IMG/VR virus record: IMGVR_UViG_3300042350_002797
Span: 300,555-364,554 of that record
Reading direction: 5' to 3' (one strand)
From: a virus
Length of the DNA stretch: 64,000 nucleotides
Position numbers and translations under genes: made by a program. The notes below the pieces were generated by a model. It saw nothing but the letters and a program-made list of their open reading frames with translations, ran no database searches and was not told the DNA's origin. Shown in pieces: positions 8,901 to 18,100 of the stretch (position 1 is the stretch's first letter; every line of letters begins with the position of its first letter).

Positions 8901-9336
8901 TTTTATTTGAAGTTGTTAGTTCTTCAATAAAATTATCGCCAAGACAAAATGTATCGTGCATCCATAGGATACGCTGTTTGGCCTTGCTTAGAATTCTTTC
9001 ATAGATGTTCTTACTGGCAAATGGTAGTGCTCTACTATCACCTACCTGTTGGAATTGATTATTGGTTAAGAATGGAATTACAGTTCTACTGCTGATCACA
9101 ATATCAAAATCATAATCATTGGATAGTGCTGATAATGGCAAGTAATTCACACCGTCGTATTGACCAGGTGTTGCATGATCCAAATTACAGTTATTGAACA
9201 CTGTAACTTCAAAATTTAATTTGGCAAGTTCTTTACTGATGTATGTTACGGCACTTTCTGAACCGCCAAGACCTTGTTTAAAAACGGTTGAGCCGTCGTA
9301 AGGTATACCAATTATATCTATAATAGCTAATTTCAT
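5986..9336 (-). CDS. Four-domain glycosyltransferase/FkbM methyltransferase fusion
   Basis: 1116 residues. Residues 1-400 are a GT4-type transferase (GGSESAVTYISKELAKL; FPETFGISTLE at 295-305). Residues 445-665 are a GT2 transferase (INIVSTFYNN; DDASTDD at 478; DGDD at 536). Residues 690-885 form a third GT-A-like domain (VDADMAFAPDTLQKLL). Residues 925-1105 are an FkbM-type SAM methyltransferase (YDIGAC, FEAMPE, IKMDVQGAELDVLKGA). It heads the ADP-heptose cassette and probably builds and methylates a short glycan on a virion protein or host surface. One polypeptide replaces what is usually several genes. Confidence 0.88.
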   Translation of the reverse strand: MKLAIIDIIGIPYDGSTVFKQGLGGSESAVTYISKELAKLNFEVTVFNNCNLDHATPGQYDGVNYLPLSALSNDYDFDIVISSRTVIPFLTNNQFQQVGDSRALPFASKNIYERILSKAKQRILWMHDTFCLGDNFIEELTTSNKITTIFTLSDWHLTYVLNCHHGRRRNFEVLKNKTFITRNGAHLHKQEVDIKAKDPNRFVYNASVTKGMIPLVKDIWPRVKQQLPEAKLTVIGGYYRFTVNGQPDQQELDWRQMANDPANAQLDIEFTGIIPQSEIADRLAAANFMIYPAAFPETFGISTLESICYNTPVITCRFGALEEVALEGSCYLIDYAIEPNSLFTDINREAQIKKFVEQTVQAYHNTYLHQQKQYYCNVVKPIAGWDTVALQWKQFFYKTCGLYLSLEEYRQVSKINRRVHKVYNRRYHNVVELENYKSNTEQQINIVSTFYNNRNYIERCIESVICQDYDNYHHYLIDDASTDDTVDVAYRFIDSLPQHIQNKITLIVNEQNLGAVRNQVELFRTLEQNSIIMILDGDDSLINDNTILSYYNTLYSDNLEFTYGSCWSMVDNIPLISQPYPEEVKQSKTYRQHHFNWILPYTHLRTFKKYLIDNCDDSLFQNENNEWYRAGGDGAVFYALIEQADPNKVACLQDIVYNYNDTNPLNDYKVNAEEQNRTARNIISKPTMLKKKILIAIPTARNIEPETFKSIYDQIIPEDYQTTFQYFYGYRVDQVRNLIADWAVKGYDYLWAVDADMAFAPDTLQKLLSHNKDVVTGIYRQRKPEQILEVYENNNTGGVNHIPYYKIQNRGVVEIAACGFGCVLVKSEVFRSIGYPQFMYYPALDHSHTISEDIDFCRKAKDKGFTIWADTSIVCSHIGQTHFNITPEVAPIPKITDYTDRLRELGSQRLIPYQHVEYLKTLSIEPKVVYDIGACVLHWTNEARRIWPDSEYVVFEAMPECEFIYKEQNLQYHIGVLSDTTGRQVDFYQNTYHPGGNSYYRENIEVNAEAHEYFNDSHRRQYTTVTLDAVVNLKKLPKPDLIKMDVQGAELDVLKGAQETLSNCNHVILECQSVEYNKGAPLKDEVITYMESLGFENLGQFCTNGPDGDYYFRKKQ

Positions 9337-9373
9337 GCTATTATATATGCTTAGATATTTTATATTTGTGCTA

Positions 9374-9727
9374 TTATGACATATACCAAGTCTGAACAGG
9401 ATCTTCGTTGATCACAATCGGACTGGCTTTAGTGTAAATGAAGGTACTGGCTTGATACTGTAAATTCATAGAAGGCACAGTGAATCCTGATTGTGCGGCA
9501 TTACCAGCTGATGGTAATAGTACAAGATCCGCATTGCCTATCGTAAAGAATTCTGTGGTTAAATTTACACCAAGGCTAGTAGTAGGTACACGCCACAGAT
9601 ACTCGGAGATAGTAGGCTGTGTAACACTGATTATTTCATTATCATCGACCGTGGTGAATTCGGTGCTAGGATTTTCTCCTAAAGATGCACTAGGAGTAGT
9701 TAATCCAAATGGTGCTGGTATAGCCAT
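9374..9727 (-). CDS. Small virion-like protein
   Basis: 117 residues, acidic, Thr/Ser/Pro-rich, without Cys. It holds an internal near-repeat (TTPSASLGENPSTEFTTVDD and TTSLGVNLTTEFFTIGN), suggesting a duplicated beta motif. It lies between adhesin-type genes, one base after the stop-start junction with the next gene. Probably a structural accessory; no family recognised. Confidence 0.6.
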   Translation of the reverse strand: MAIPAPFGLTTPSASLGENPSTEFTTVDDNEIISVTQPTISEYLWRVPTTSLGVNLTTEFFTIGNADLVLLPSAGNAAQSGFTVPSMNLQYQASTFIYTKASPIVINEDPVQTWYMS

Positions 9728-9728
9728 A

Positions 9729-11000
9729 TTATGATGATCTTAAAAACCAAAGATCTTTATAGGTTGTGTTACCAGTTCTTATAGGTATATAAGTTTCTCC
9801 ACCGATAGTGTAGGAACTGCCTGTGACAAAATAATCGGTCATAGCAGTGGTACCATTCATTCCTTTGTATATACCTGGTGCTGTACCTATGGCAGTGCTC
9901 ATGTTATCCATTTGATTTAGGCAAAATACTACAGGATATACTGGCGGCACACTTAATCCTGTAGAAGTGTCTGCGACAACACCGTCAGCATAATAATAAT
10001 AACCAGAATTACTATTGTATTGACCCCAATTACTGTTTAAGGGACTATGAAACAGGGGCATTCTTAATATTCTATTTGAGTGATAGCTAGTGGATCCTAT
10101 CATTGATATCCTATTCCAACCATCCATACCAGTTATAGCACAGGTCTGGGTACTAGTTCCGGTTCTGCTACCAAAAATTCCAGTAGTAGTTCCTGGAGCA
10201 AATTGTGTGCCAGCAGAATTAATTGTGGCTCCCCAAGCTGCCGCTGATTCTGTATGATTATATTGATTACTCGATGTAGTGGTAGTAATACCATTGGTGT
10301 TCTCTCTTCTTGTATAAGAAAAGTGAACCCAAGGAGGATTATCCGTTCTGTTAATTTCCCAGCCGCCTACGGTTCTAATACCAAAATACCATAGATAATC
10401 AGGAGTCACAATGATCAAATAATTAGCAGTTATGGCTACAGTTACGGTTCTGGCTTCATCAAATCGCAGTTTATGAGTAGGGCTGGTACTACTTCCTGGG
10501 CAACTAACAGCGGTCGCTCCTGATGTATACTGAGCATTAAGTGGTTGGCTATAATAAGCAGCTTCTGCACTAGTAATCGCTACGCTAGCAGGGTTGCTAG
10601 TAGTACATCCGCACCACCATCTAAGACCTGGATAACTAGTAAAACTACTGTTATACGGATAGTCATGAGGTCCTATCACAATTCTATAATAAGGATAAGT
10701 AGACTTTCCTGAAGCTTTGTATAAATCTAAATACTGAGCAGCAGCGGACCCACTGAACGTAGATGCATTGGTATAATGATTACTAGTGCCCGCAGTCCAC
10801 CCTCCTGCTTCAGTATTAGAAATTACTGTAATACAGTTTAAGCTATTGTTTCGTGTGCCAGAACTGTTTACTGGTCCGCAGGTTGGTGTTGAACCTGCTG
10901 CTGCTGTAGCAATGGCGTGTATACTGGCTAAAACATTGTAGTTATACGAAGTTTGACTATTAGCGTGACCGCCGACTGCTGGATCTATTGTACATAACAT
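9729..11000 (-). CDS. Tail fibre or adhesin-type structural protein
   Basis: 423 residues, very rich in Ser, Thr, Asn, Gly and Tyr with few charges, as in beta-structured fibre tips. Eight cysteines occur, including CGCTT near residue 130, unusual for a cytoplasmically assembled fibre. The C-terminal part (GETYIPIRTGNTTYKDLWFLRSS) resembles the ends of other phage tail proteins I have seen. Probably a distal receptor-contact protein. Confidence 0.6.
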   Translation of the reverse strand: MLCTIDPAVGGHANSQTSYNYNVLASIHAIATAAAGSTPTCGPVNSSGTRNNSLNCITVISNTEAGGWTAGTSNHYTNASTFSGSAAAQYLDLYKASGKSTYPYYRIVIGPHDYPYNSSFTSYPGLRWWCGCTTSNPASVAITSAEAAYYSQPLNAQYTSGATAVSCPGSSTSPTHKLRFDEARTVTVAITANYLIIVTPDYLWYFGIRTVGGWEINRTDNPPWVHFSYTRRENTNGITTTTSSNQYNHTESAAAWGATINSAGTQFAPGTTTGIFGSRTGTSTQTCAITGMDGWNRISMIGSTSYHSNRILRMPLFHSPLNSNWGQYNSNSGYYYYADGVVADTSTGLSVPPVYPVVFCLNQMDNMSTAIGTAPGIYKGMNGTTAMTDYFVTGSSYTIGGETYIPIRTGNTTYKDLWFLRSS

Positions 11001-11008
11001 ATTATTTT

Positions 11009-11827
11009 TTATCCTTCTGCAACTACTGCATAATCGTTAGATACACATCGCGGTGTACCATTAATATTGTATACGGTATCGTTTACAATTAAGTTATTAC
11101 CAAGTTTGAATAATCCGTAAATACCAAACGCACTAAAGCCTTGATTAGTGTGACTTAAAAATACTGGGTTTTCGATAACTACACCTTGGTTACTGGCATT
11201 ACTCTTAAATGTAGGTGCTGTTAAATTAGTTAAGCTGCCGCTTAAACTAGCATAACCAGAACTTGATCCTGCTATTGAATAGGCATAAGGTATGTTAAAT
11301 GTCGAATCACTGGTTTTAACGAAGGCCATTTTCATATTACTAGTATATGTGGCAGTAATACCATTTTGTCCCATATCAAATAGTCCAAAACCTATACCAC
11401 TAAATGGACTATTAAAGAACACACAGTTATTATTCATTATGATATTAATACCTGACGGAAACTGATCAGATCCGACATAAGGGCTGGCTTGTAAATTTAC
11501 AGTATGTGCTACACTGTTTAATAAAGTATCCGTACCTGAGGTATAATCCTGTGCTACAGTAAAAGTAGTCAATGTCGTACCACTAAATGTTAGTCTAAAA
11601 TAGTGTGTGGTTGAGACACTGCCATGAGTTTTACTAAAGGTATATGAAGTTCCATTTACTTTAAGTAATTTTACTGAGGGATAGGTTCCTGAAAATGAAC
11701 TTTGAGCTGTGTTCGCACCTGCGCTTAATCCACCAGTTCCGGTAATAGTGCCATCTAATATACCTACAATATCTGCAATAAAATTAGCACTACTAATTGT
11801 GCTTAACATTCTATATTTTACTAACAC
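11009..11827 (-). CDS. Beta-rich structural protein
   Basis: 272 residues from a GTG at 11827, chosen because GGAGGAG lies just before it. A longer in-frame start at 11869 would sit inside the upstream gene without such a site. Gly/Ser/Thr-rich with repeated patterns (FSGTTLTTF, SGSLTNL). The C-terminal half (IVNDTVYNINGTPRCVSND) looks like a small beta-sandwich. Probably part of the fibre set; no family recognised. Confidence 0.6.
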   Translation of the reverse strand: MLVKYRMLSTISSANFIADIVGILDGTITGTGGLSAGANTAQSSFSGTYPSVKLLKVNGTSYTFSKTHGSVSTTHYFRLTFSGTTLTTFTVAQDYTSGTDTLLNSVAHTVNLQASPYVGSDQFPSGINIIMNNNCVFFNSPFSGIGFGLFDMGQNGITATYTSNMKMAFVKTSDSTFNIPYAYSIAGSSSGYASLSGSLTNLTAPTFKSNASNQGVVIENPVFLSHTNQGFSAFGIYGLFKLGNNLIVNDTVYNINGTPRCVSNDYAVVAEG

Positions 11828-11828
11828 G

Positions 11829-12122
11829 TTATTCTCCTCCTTCTGATGGTTCTGGAGCAGGTTCTTCAATTATGGGTTCAGGTAATGGAAGTTCTAAAAA
11901 TGCCGTAAAATTTTGATCTTCTACTGTAGTATTTCTTGTGTACACAATCCAAGTACCGTTGATATTAGAAACTACTGCATCTATTAAATTAGTACCAGCT
12001 GCTCGCGCGAAATCCAATGTTATGAATTCTACAGGATCTGTACCTGAATCTACTTCTCCGGAAAAAACATATATTTTTGCAGGATCTTTTCCAAATAAAT
12101 TTTCTAAATCTTCACTGTTCAT
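11829..12122 (-). CDS. Small acidic phage protein with Pro/Glu tail
   Basis: 97 residues. A compact front (LFGKDPAKIYVFSGEVDSG) is followed by a disordered tail LPEPIIEEPAPEPSEGGE. It immediately precedes and is coupled to the GTG start of the next gene. A late-type TAAATA box lies 16 nt before its ATG. Function unknown; it may be a small connector or chaperone for the fibre genes, an inference from position. Confidence 0.6.
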   Translation of the reverse strand: MNSEDLENLFGKDPAKIYVFSGEVDSGTDPVEFITLDFARAAGTNLIDAVVSNINGTWIVYTRNTTVEDQNFTAFLELPLPEPIIEEPAPEPSEGGE

Positions 12123-12136
12123 AATGCTCTCTTTAT

Positions 12137-12146
12137 GTTATTTATC
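12137..12146 (-). promoter_or_regulatory. T4-late-like promoter box
   Basis: Minus strand GATAAATAAC, with TAAATA ending 16 nt before the ATG at 12122, in the gap after the collagen-like fibre gene. Same core and spacing as the box before the gene at 3627. Confidence 0.5.
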
Positions 12147-12165
12147 AACGTATATTTTTGATTTA

Positions 12166-12930
12166 TTATGTAGGAGTATATTTAATTTTTACAAATAAAT
12201 CAATTATAGAAGTGTTACTAGTAATATCAATAGTCAGGTAATCAGTGGTCAGCAAACTTACATTTATATTTACGGGTGTCATCGCATACTGATTTTGACT
12301 GATACTAAAGGTTGTGCCAATACTAGTGCCATTTTTCTTTATAATAAAAGTAAATGCGCCACTGGCTGACGGACTTGATACATTAGCATAAACTGTGCTA
12401 AGTGTTACATTCTGCGGGGAATAAAATCTAGAAATACCGCTATAGGCATTACTAATTGTGCCCGTTGTTGCCATAGTTACATAAGTAGATCCATCGAGTC
12501 CTCTACTTCCTGTATATCCATTTGGTGGTCCTTCGCTACCTGTGTATCCTACGACTCTTCCTACATCGGTAAAACTACTACCGCCCCATACCCAAAGATT
12601 ACCAGTATCGGAAGTAATATAACCGTCACCGATATCTCCAACGTATGGATCTGGAAGATTCGCACTAGATGCGACTGTGCCTACAATAGTTACACTAGTA
12701 CCATTAGTTCCATTTGTACCAGAGGAGCCAGTATATCCTTGACTACCAGTATAACCAATAGCTGCTGCTTCACCGGGTGCACCTTGACTACCAGTAAATC
12801 CAACACTACCGGTATATCCTGTGGTCACACTGGATGCTTGCCATGCTCGGCCGTTCCAAATCCATTTTTTAGTTCCAAAAGTATAGACTTGATTTAATGT
12901 AGGATTGGCAGGAAAATTTACTGTAGTCAT
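12166..12930 (-). CDS. Short collagen-like tail fibre protein
   Basis: 254 residues. The front (NFPANPTLNQVYTFGTKKWIWNGRAWQ) is a typical fibre attachment segment. Gly-X-Y runs of GYTGS/GFTGS type occur at about 40-75 and 130-150. A small domain GTSVTIVG...GDIGDGYIT...LWVWGGSSFTDVG sits between them and occurs twice in the 3190-residue fibre. The last 100 residues form a beta-rich tip. Probably a trimeric fibre whose collagen segments act as the shaft. Confidence 0.78.
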   Translation of the reverse strand: MTTVNFPANPTLNQVYTFGTKKWIWNGRAWQASSVTTGYTGSVGFTGSQGAPGEAAAIGYTGSQGYTGSSGTNGTNGTSVTIVGTVASSANLPDPYVGDIGDGYITSDTGNLWVWGGSSFTDVGRVVGYTGSEGPPNGYTGSRGLDGSTYVTMATTGTISNAYSGISRFYSPQNVTLSTVYANVSSPSASGAFTFIIKKNGTSIGTTFSISQNQYAMTPVNINVSLLTTDYLTIDITSNTSIIDLFVKIKYTPT

Positions 12931-12939
12931 GATCTAATT

Positions 12940-15900
12940 TTATTTAATCTGTAAAGCTGCAATAGGCGGCGTAAAGTTTGTTGTATATCGCGCATATCCT
13001 TTAGTAATCCTAATGTCGTCCATGTATCCACTAAAATCATTAGTGCTAGTACTATATTGCATACCTACGCACAAAGGTAAGGCACTAGTTAAAGATGTAC
13101 TATTTGTTGCAGATGCTACTTGTACACCGTCTATGAACATTCTATTTGTAGCACTTGCTCTAGTAACTGCCACATGGTACCATTGTCCAGTAGTGATTCG
13201 AGATGCATTAGAATCCTGCAACAACACGGTTGATGCTCCTACTAGAAATGTTAAAGATGTTCCAGTTGATCTCCAATATAATTGCCAACTATTAGCATTG
13301 CCTGTGATCCAACGATCTAATATTATCCTGTTAGAAGTCAATGCATTGAAATATACCCAAAGTTCTATAGTGAAATCGCCAGTTCCAAAATCTAAAACTA
13401 TGTTGCTTGGCATAAACGCAGCATCATCTGTACCATCAAACAATAATGAAGTATTATTATATTTTGTAATGTTGCTAACTAGTCGTGTATTATTTAAGAT
13501 TTCAATGTTATTATTAGATGTATAATCAACAATTCCACTGTGTGTACCATTTAATAATAGTACTGTATGAGAAATAGCAGTTAATGGCGCCGTTGGTGGC
13601 ACAAAATTTGATGTATATAACGCTGTGCCTTTTAATACTCTTAAATTAGAAATATAACCATTTAATAAATTAGTATTATTGTATCCAGCACCAATTTTTG
13701 GTGGACCTATCACATAATTATTGGTATCAGTATAAGTCGATCCTACTTGTACTCCATTTAAAAACAATTTTGTACTCGATCCGCTACGTGCCACTGCTAT
13801 GTGATGCCATTGTCCAGAAACTAATGTAGGTCCAGTAATTCTATTCGCTCCAGCAAAATAAGTTAATGCTCCAGAACTTAAATATATAACTGGAGATATT
13901 GTAGTTGTGCCTGTTCTTGAATCATAAAGTGTTCCTGTAGTTCCTGAAATCAGATACAGATAACCTTCTATAGTAAAATCTAATGTACTAAGTGTAAATG
14001 CTGCATTACTTGGTAGATCTAAATAATCTCCAGTACCATCAAAGGAAAAACTTCCTCCTACAGTAGAAACACTATATTCACCATTATAACTAATATTATT
14101 TCCAAATGGGTTAAATGTTCTCGGAGCTGCATCACCATTAGCTGTTATAGTAAAATTATTTGTACTATTGTCTATAAAACGACTACTTTGGCATGTTAAT
14201 AAACTTGTGCCTGCTATTGCCGTTAGTGGAGTAGTACTTGGTGTAAAGTTTCCTGTGTAAACCGCTGTGCCTTTAACAATACGAAGGTCAGAAAGATACC
14301 CACCGTAGTTAAATGCTGTACTAGTGTATCGTTGACCTATTCTAAAAGTTGTTGAGGAAACATAATCAACTGTATCGGCCCAAGGTGTTCCTTCCTCGAC
14401 ACCATTTAAATATAACCTAGTTGTTCCGTTATTTCTGACGACGGCGGCATGATACCACTGATTCGCAGTTAGTGTTGTAGTTCCTGTTATCCTAGTTACA
14501 TTGGTTGTAAAATAGTATAGTCGATTGGAAGCGTCTATCCATATTAACGGATGTGCAGAAGTATCAGAGGTTCTCGGATCTATGATTGCCTTGACTGCTG
14601 AATTGATAATAGTTGGATACATCCAAAATTCAATTGTAAAATTTGCAGATGCTCCGAACGCAGTATCTACGTTCGATATGTCAACATAATCTCCCGTACC
14701 ATCAAAATAAGCACTATAACTTTTAGGTGTTATTCTTACAGGAGCAAATGGATTAAATTTTTGAACACTTACATCAGCATTTCGTGTAATAGAAATATTA
14801 TAAGGACTACTGTCTATTATTCTAGTACTTTGACAAGTTAATAGTCTAGTATTTGTAATAACCTCAAGTGGTGTTGTAGAAGGTGTAAAGTTTGTTGTAT
14901 AAAGACTCGTGCCTACTACTAACCTTAGATTACTGATATATCCAGTATGATTTCTTTGAGTTGTTCCATCGTTTGATTTACCTATGTTTAAAGCTCCTGC
15001 TGGATAATTATTTGTATCTGAGTAATTAGATCCAACCTGTACTCCGTTTATGAACATTTTAGTAACATTGCTCGATCGAGATACAGCAACATGTTGCCAA
15101 GTACGTAGTAACACAGCAGAAGTGCCAGAAGTTATTCTGTTACCTGCTGCAACATACCAAGCATATCCATTTACGTTAGTTAATTCGATCACCGGTTGTA
15201 TTACAGATGCACCGTTTGTTCCAGCTCGTTGATCATATATAGTTGCGTTAGTAGGTAAAGATGCTAGTTCTACATAAATCCAAAACTCTAAAGTAAAATC
15301 TGATGTGCCGATAGTTAATGCAGAATTACTAAGACTTAAAAAATCTCCAGTACCATCAAAGTAATTACTCCATCCAGTTAGACTAAATGGACTGCGTGAT
15401 CCCTGTGTTGCATTTCCAAATCTAGTTACAGTATGATCTAATCCGGAATTGTCTAACACACGAGTATTAGTTTCACTTACTCTATTTTGTAGTGTAAGTA
15501 AACTAGTATTTGTTATTGCTGTCAGTGGCTGTGTGGGTGGAGTAAAGGCAGCAGTGTAAACAGCAGTGCCTTTTACTATCCTAACATTAGATATATATCC
15601 ATTGTATGTTTCAGAACTTCGACTTATAGTCCAGTTAGCAACACTTGAGGCAATAGTACCAGAATTAGTAACAGGAGTACCAACACTTACTCCATTCACA
15701 TACAAAGAAAAATTAGAACCATTTCTAACACATGCTACATGATACCAAGTCGAAGCTCCAGGTAATGTATGATTAATATTAATAGATGTTCCTGGGTTAG
15801 CAAAAAATTGCAATTGTCCACTGCTAATTCTTAATAAAAATCTAGTCGGAGCGTTATTCCAAGCATCCAGTATACATTGTGTACCTGCTGTTGTATTCGG

Positions 15901-17733
15901 ATATATCCAACATTCTAACGTGAAATTACCAGATCCAAAATCAAAAGCTGAGTTACCAGGAACTGTTATGACGTCTGCTGATCCGTCAAAATAACCGCTA
16001 CCTGTAATTAAATCAGTTTCTTCAAATTTACCAAAATTTGAAATTAGTGTGCCGTTGTACCCAGTCACAGCTAAAGCATTTACACCAGTATCTAAAAATC
16101 TATTACTTTGCAGTGCAAGAACTGTCGTATTGGCGCCAGCTGTTAACTTACTTGTAGGTACAACAAAAGATGCTCCTGTATATAAACACTCGTTTTTTGT
16201 TACTCGAAAGTTACTGATGTAACCTTTAGCACTTGTTTGTGCCACATTACCAGTTCTAACACCTATAGTAAACGTTCCAGATGCTAAACCATAAGATGAT
16301 GTAAAAAAACTTCCTGTAGTTTCTTCCCACTGACGCACTCCATCAACATACACTCTTAAGGACGTTCCATCTCTACATAGTGCATAGTGACTCCATTTGT
16401 TAGCTGGAGGAGCAGTGCCGCCGCTTTTATATAATCCGCCTGCTCCATACATCATATTATTGCCAGCAGGGTGAACCATATAACAAGTGAATTCTCCACT
16501 ACTACCTCCGTCTCCAGGAGTATTTGTAAATATCACAGGATAAGCAGGTCCTGAAGGATCTCTAAAAACAAAACATTCAATAGTAAAATGTCCTGTACCA
16601 AACTGCACAGCTGTTCCATTAGGAAACCCAATATAATCATCAACTCCATCAAGATACGCACTATATTGAGTTTCGTAAGGGCTAAATGAAGACGGTCTAG
16701 CATCAGTGTAAGTGAGCGTGAGTTTGTTTGTACTAGAATCTTGTATCCAGAAACTAGATGATTTATATCCACTCAATAACAACGAAGTAACTGTAAAAAA
16801 CGGATCTCCTGGTAGAACTACAGACCAAGAAATATTTCTTGTCGCTGATCTATTTGTGATATTTGCTGTAGCAGTTAATGTAGTTGAAATAGATTCTAAA
16901 ACAGTTGGTGTTCCTGAAATAGTATCACCACTAAGACTGATTCCGGACGGTAGCACATCAGCAGAATAGGTTATAGACTTACCGGCTGCACTGGTAGCCA
17001 ATAAAGTTATAGGATCAATAGGAATAGTTTGCTCCAACTCATAATTTGAATTATTTGCAGGAGCATTCCATGTAACTACATCAGTGTTGATAGTAAGACT
17101 ATAACTTCTAAATGAATCTTGTCCTTCTTGATCTGTAGCTTTTACTGTAAAACTGTAAGTAGTTATTCCACTATCTACGGGACTAGTTCCACTTAACACA
17201 CCAGAACTAGATAGCGTAACACCAGATGGTAAAGTTCCGGCACTTATAGTATAAGTAACCGCACTGTCGCTTGTTGCTGAAATTGTTTCGTTAATAGAAT
17301 TAGTTTCATAAAAAGATCCTATACTGCCAGCTGCTGGACTTACAAACGTCGGAACTCCACTGTACACTATACCTGGAACTAATAAAGCTGCTCTCCCGTT
17401 GCCATTATTAACTAATAATGAATATGTTCCGCTGGCTTTAGCAATACTAGTAAAAGCTAATCTTGTAGGATCTAAGAATGTAACTGTGTTTATAGTAGTA
17501 CCGTCTAGTTGAACAGTAGCATTTGGACTAAATCCTGCGCCATGGATTACTATAGTTTGACTACCGGCAAGATCAAGCGCAACATCGTCTAATGGTACAT
17601 ATGTTCCTAATTCACAAACATCGTAGCTTTGAATTGTCGGGGACGGTGTTTGTGTCTCATAGAAATGTTGAGGAAGTTTGGTTAAGCCTTCTGAATCATT
17701 AGTTCGTCGACCTATTCTTCCTTTGTTATACAT
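12940..17733 (-). CDS. Giant LamG-repeat adhesin with Ig-like N-terminus
   Basis: 1597 residues. After a 40-residue head comes an IPT/TIG-like domain (SQTIVIHGAGFSPNATVQLDG), then two Ig-like He_PIG repeats (TLPSGVTLSSSGVLSGTP type), then six laminin-G/concanavalin-like domains, each starting with a variant of YFDGTGDYL and containing FTIEFWM and WYHVAVVR. LamG-type domains commonly bind glycans. No signal peptide, as expected for a virion protein. It overlaps the preceding small gene by 8 nt. The near-identical repeats may recombine. Confidence 0.82.
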   Translation of the reverse strand: MYNKGRIGRRTNDSEGLTKLPQHFYETQTPSPTIQSYDVCELGTYVPLDDVALDLAGSQTIVIHGAGFSPNATVQLDGTTINTVTFLDPTRLAFTSIAKASGTYSLLVNNGNGRAALLVPGIVYSGVPTFVSPAAGSIGSFYETNSINETISATSDSAVTYTISAGTLPSGVTLSSSGVLSGTSPVDSGITTYSFTVKATDQEGQDSFRSYSLTINTDVVTWNAPANNSNYELEQTIPIDPITLLATSAAGKSITYSADVLPSGISLSGDTISGTPTVLESISTTLTATANITNRSATRNISWSVVLPGDPFFTVTSLLLSGYKSSSFWIQDSSTNKLTLTYTDARPSSFSPYETQYSAYLDGVDDYIGFPNGTAVQFGTGHFTIECFVFRDPSGPAYPVIFTNTPGDGGSSGEFTCYMVHPAGNNMMYGAGGLYKSGGTAPPANKWSHYALCRDGTSLRVYVDGVRQWEETTGSFFTSSYGLASGTFTIGVRTGNVAQTSAKGYISNFRVTKNECLYTGASFVVPTSKLTAGANTTVLALQSNRFLDTGVNALAVTGYNGTLISNFGKFEETDLITGSGYFDGSADVITVPGNSAFDFGSGNFTLECWIYPNTTAGTQCILDAWNNAPTRFLLRISSGQLQFFANPGTSININHTLPGASTWYHVACVRNGSNFSLYVNGVSVGTPVTNSGTIASSVANWTISRSSETYNGYISNVRIVKGTAVYTAAFTPPTQPLTAITNTSLLTLQNRVSETNTRVLDNSGLDHTVTRFGNATQGSRSPFSLTGWSNYFDGTGDFLSLSNSALTIGTSDFTLEFWIYVELASLPTNATIYDQRAGTNGASVIQPVIELTNVNGYAWYVAAGNRITSGTSAVLLRTWQHVAVSRSSNVTKMFINGVQVGSNYSDTNNYPAGALNIGKSNDGTTQRNHTGYISNLRLVVGTSLYTTNFTPSTTPLEVITNTRLLTCQSTRIIDSSPYNISITRNADVSVQKFNPFAPVRITPKSYSAYFDGTGDYVDISNVDTAFGASANFTIEFWMYPTIINSAVKAIIDPRTSDTSAHPLIWIDASNRLYYFTTNVTRITGTTTLTANQWYHAAVVRNNGTTRLYLNGVEEGTPWADTVDYVSSTTFRIGQRYTSTAFNYGGYLSDLRIVKGTAVYTGNFTPSTTPLTAIAGTSLLTCQSSRFIDNSTNNFTITANGDAAPRTFNPFGNNISYNGEYSVSTVGGSFSFDGTGDYLDLPSNAAFTLSTLDFTIEGYLYLISGTTGTLYDSRTGTTTISPVIYLSSGALTYFAGANRITGPTLVSGQWHHIAVARSGSSTKLFLNGVQVGSTYTDTNNYVIGPPKIGAGYNNTNLLNGYISNLRVLKGTALYTSNFVPPTAPLTAISHTVLLLNGTHSGIVDYTSNNNIEILNNTRLVSNITKYNNTSLLFDGTDDAAFMPSNIVLDFGTGDFTIELWVYFNALTSNRIILDRWITGNANSWQLYWRSTGTSLTFLVGASTVLLQDSNASRITTGQWYHVAVTRASATNRMFIDGVQVASATNSTSLTSALPLCVGMQYSTSTNDFSGYMDDIRITKGYARYTTNFTPPIAALQIK

Positions 17734-18091
17734 CGCTGATTTCCTCCCAAGTACAGATAGCTTCTAATCTGTTATTGTTACTTGCAGTTAATCTTAATGC
17801 ATCGCCCTCTAGTAAGTATAAACATAATGATTTATCTATTGGAGTAAAACTAGATTTACTTAATATACTAACTTCATTTACAATTCTGTAAGCAGTGTTG
17901 TTTCTATACAAATCTACTGTCAACGCAGCTGAATTTGATGAATCTACGTTGCTGACGATTACGGCATTAAGTTTATAAATCTTTCCGCTTGAGGAACTAT
18001 TAGTAACTATAGCAGTAGGGCTAGTTGTAACTAACTGTACTTCAGTATTGCCTGCAATATTAATAACATTTACTATGTTTGGATTACTCAT
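17726..18091 (-). CDS. Small beta-sandwich virion protein (paralogue of 19989-20324)
   Basis: 121 residues with a pattern shared with the gene at 19989: a beta-rich front with TTSPTAIVTNSSSSGKIYKLNAVIVSN, a central LTVDLYRNNTAY, and SLCLYLLEGDALRLTASNNN. The partner has TTIVLGAQASN, FTLRKNNTDY and LVIEEGSSVKAVVSANN in the same order. Both sit directly before fibre genes, so they may be fibre adaptors. Role inferred from position. Confidence 0.65.
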   Translation of the reverse strand: MSNPNIVNVINIAGNTEVQLVTTSPTAIVTNSSSSGKIYKLNAVIVSNVDSSNSAALTVDLYRNNTAYRIVNEVSILSKSSFTPIDKSLCLYLLEGDALRLTASNNNRLEAICTWEEISDV

Positions 18092-18100
18092 TTTTCTTCC

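Noticed and set aside
13013-13525. 170-codon plus-strand frame opposite the LamG gene
   Set aside because: No ribosome site, and it lies wholly within a well-supported minus-strand domain.
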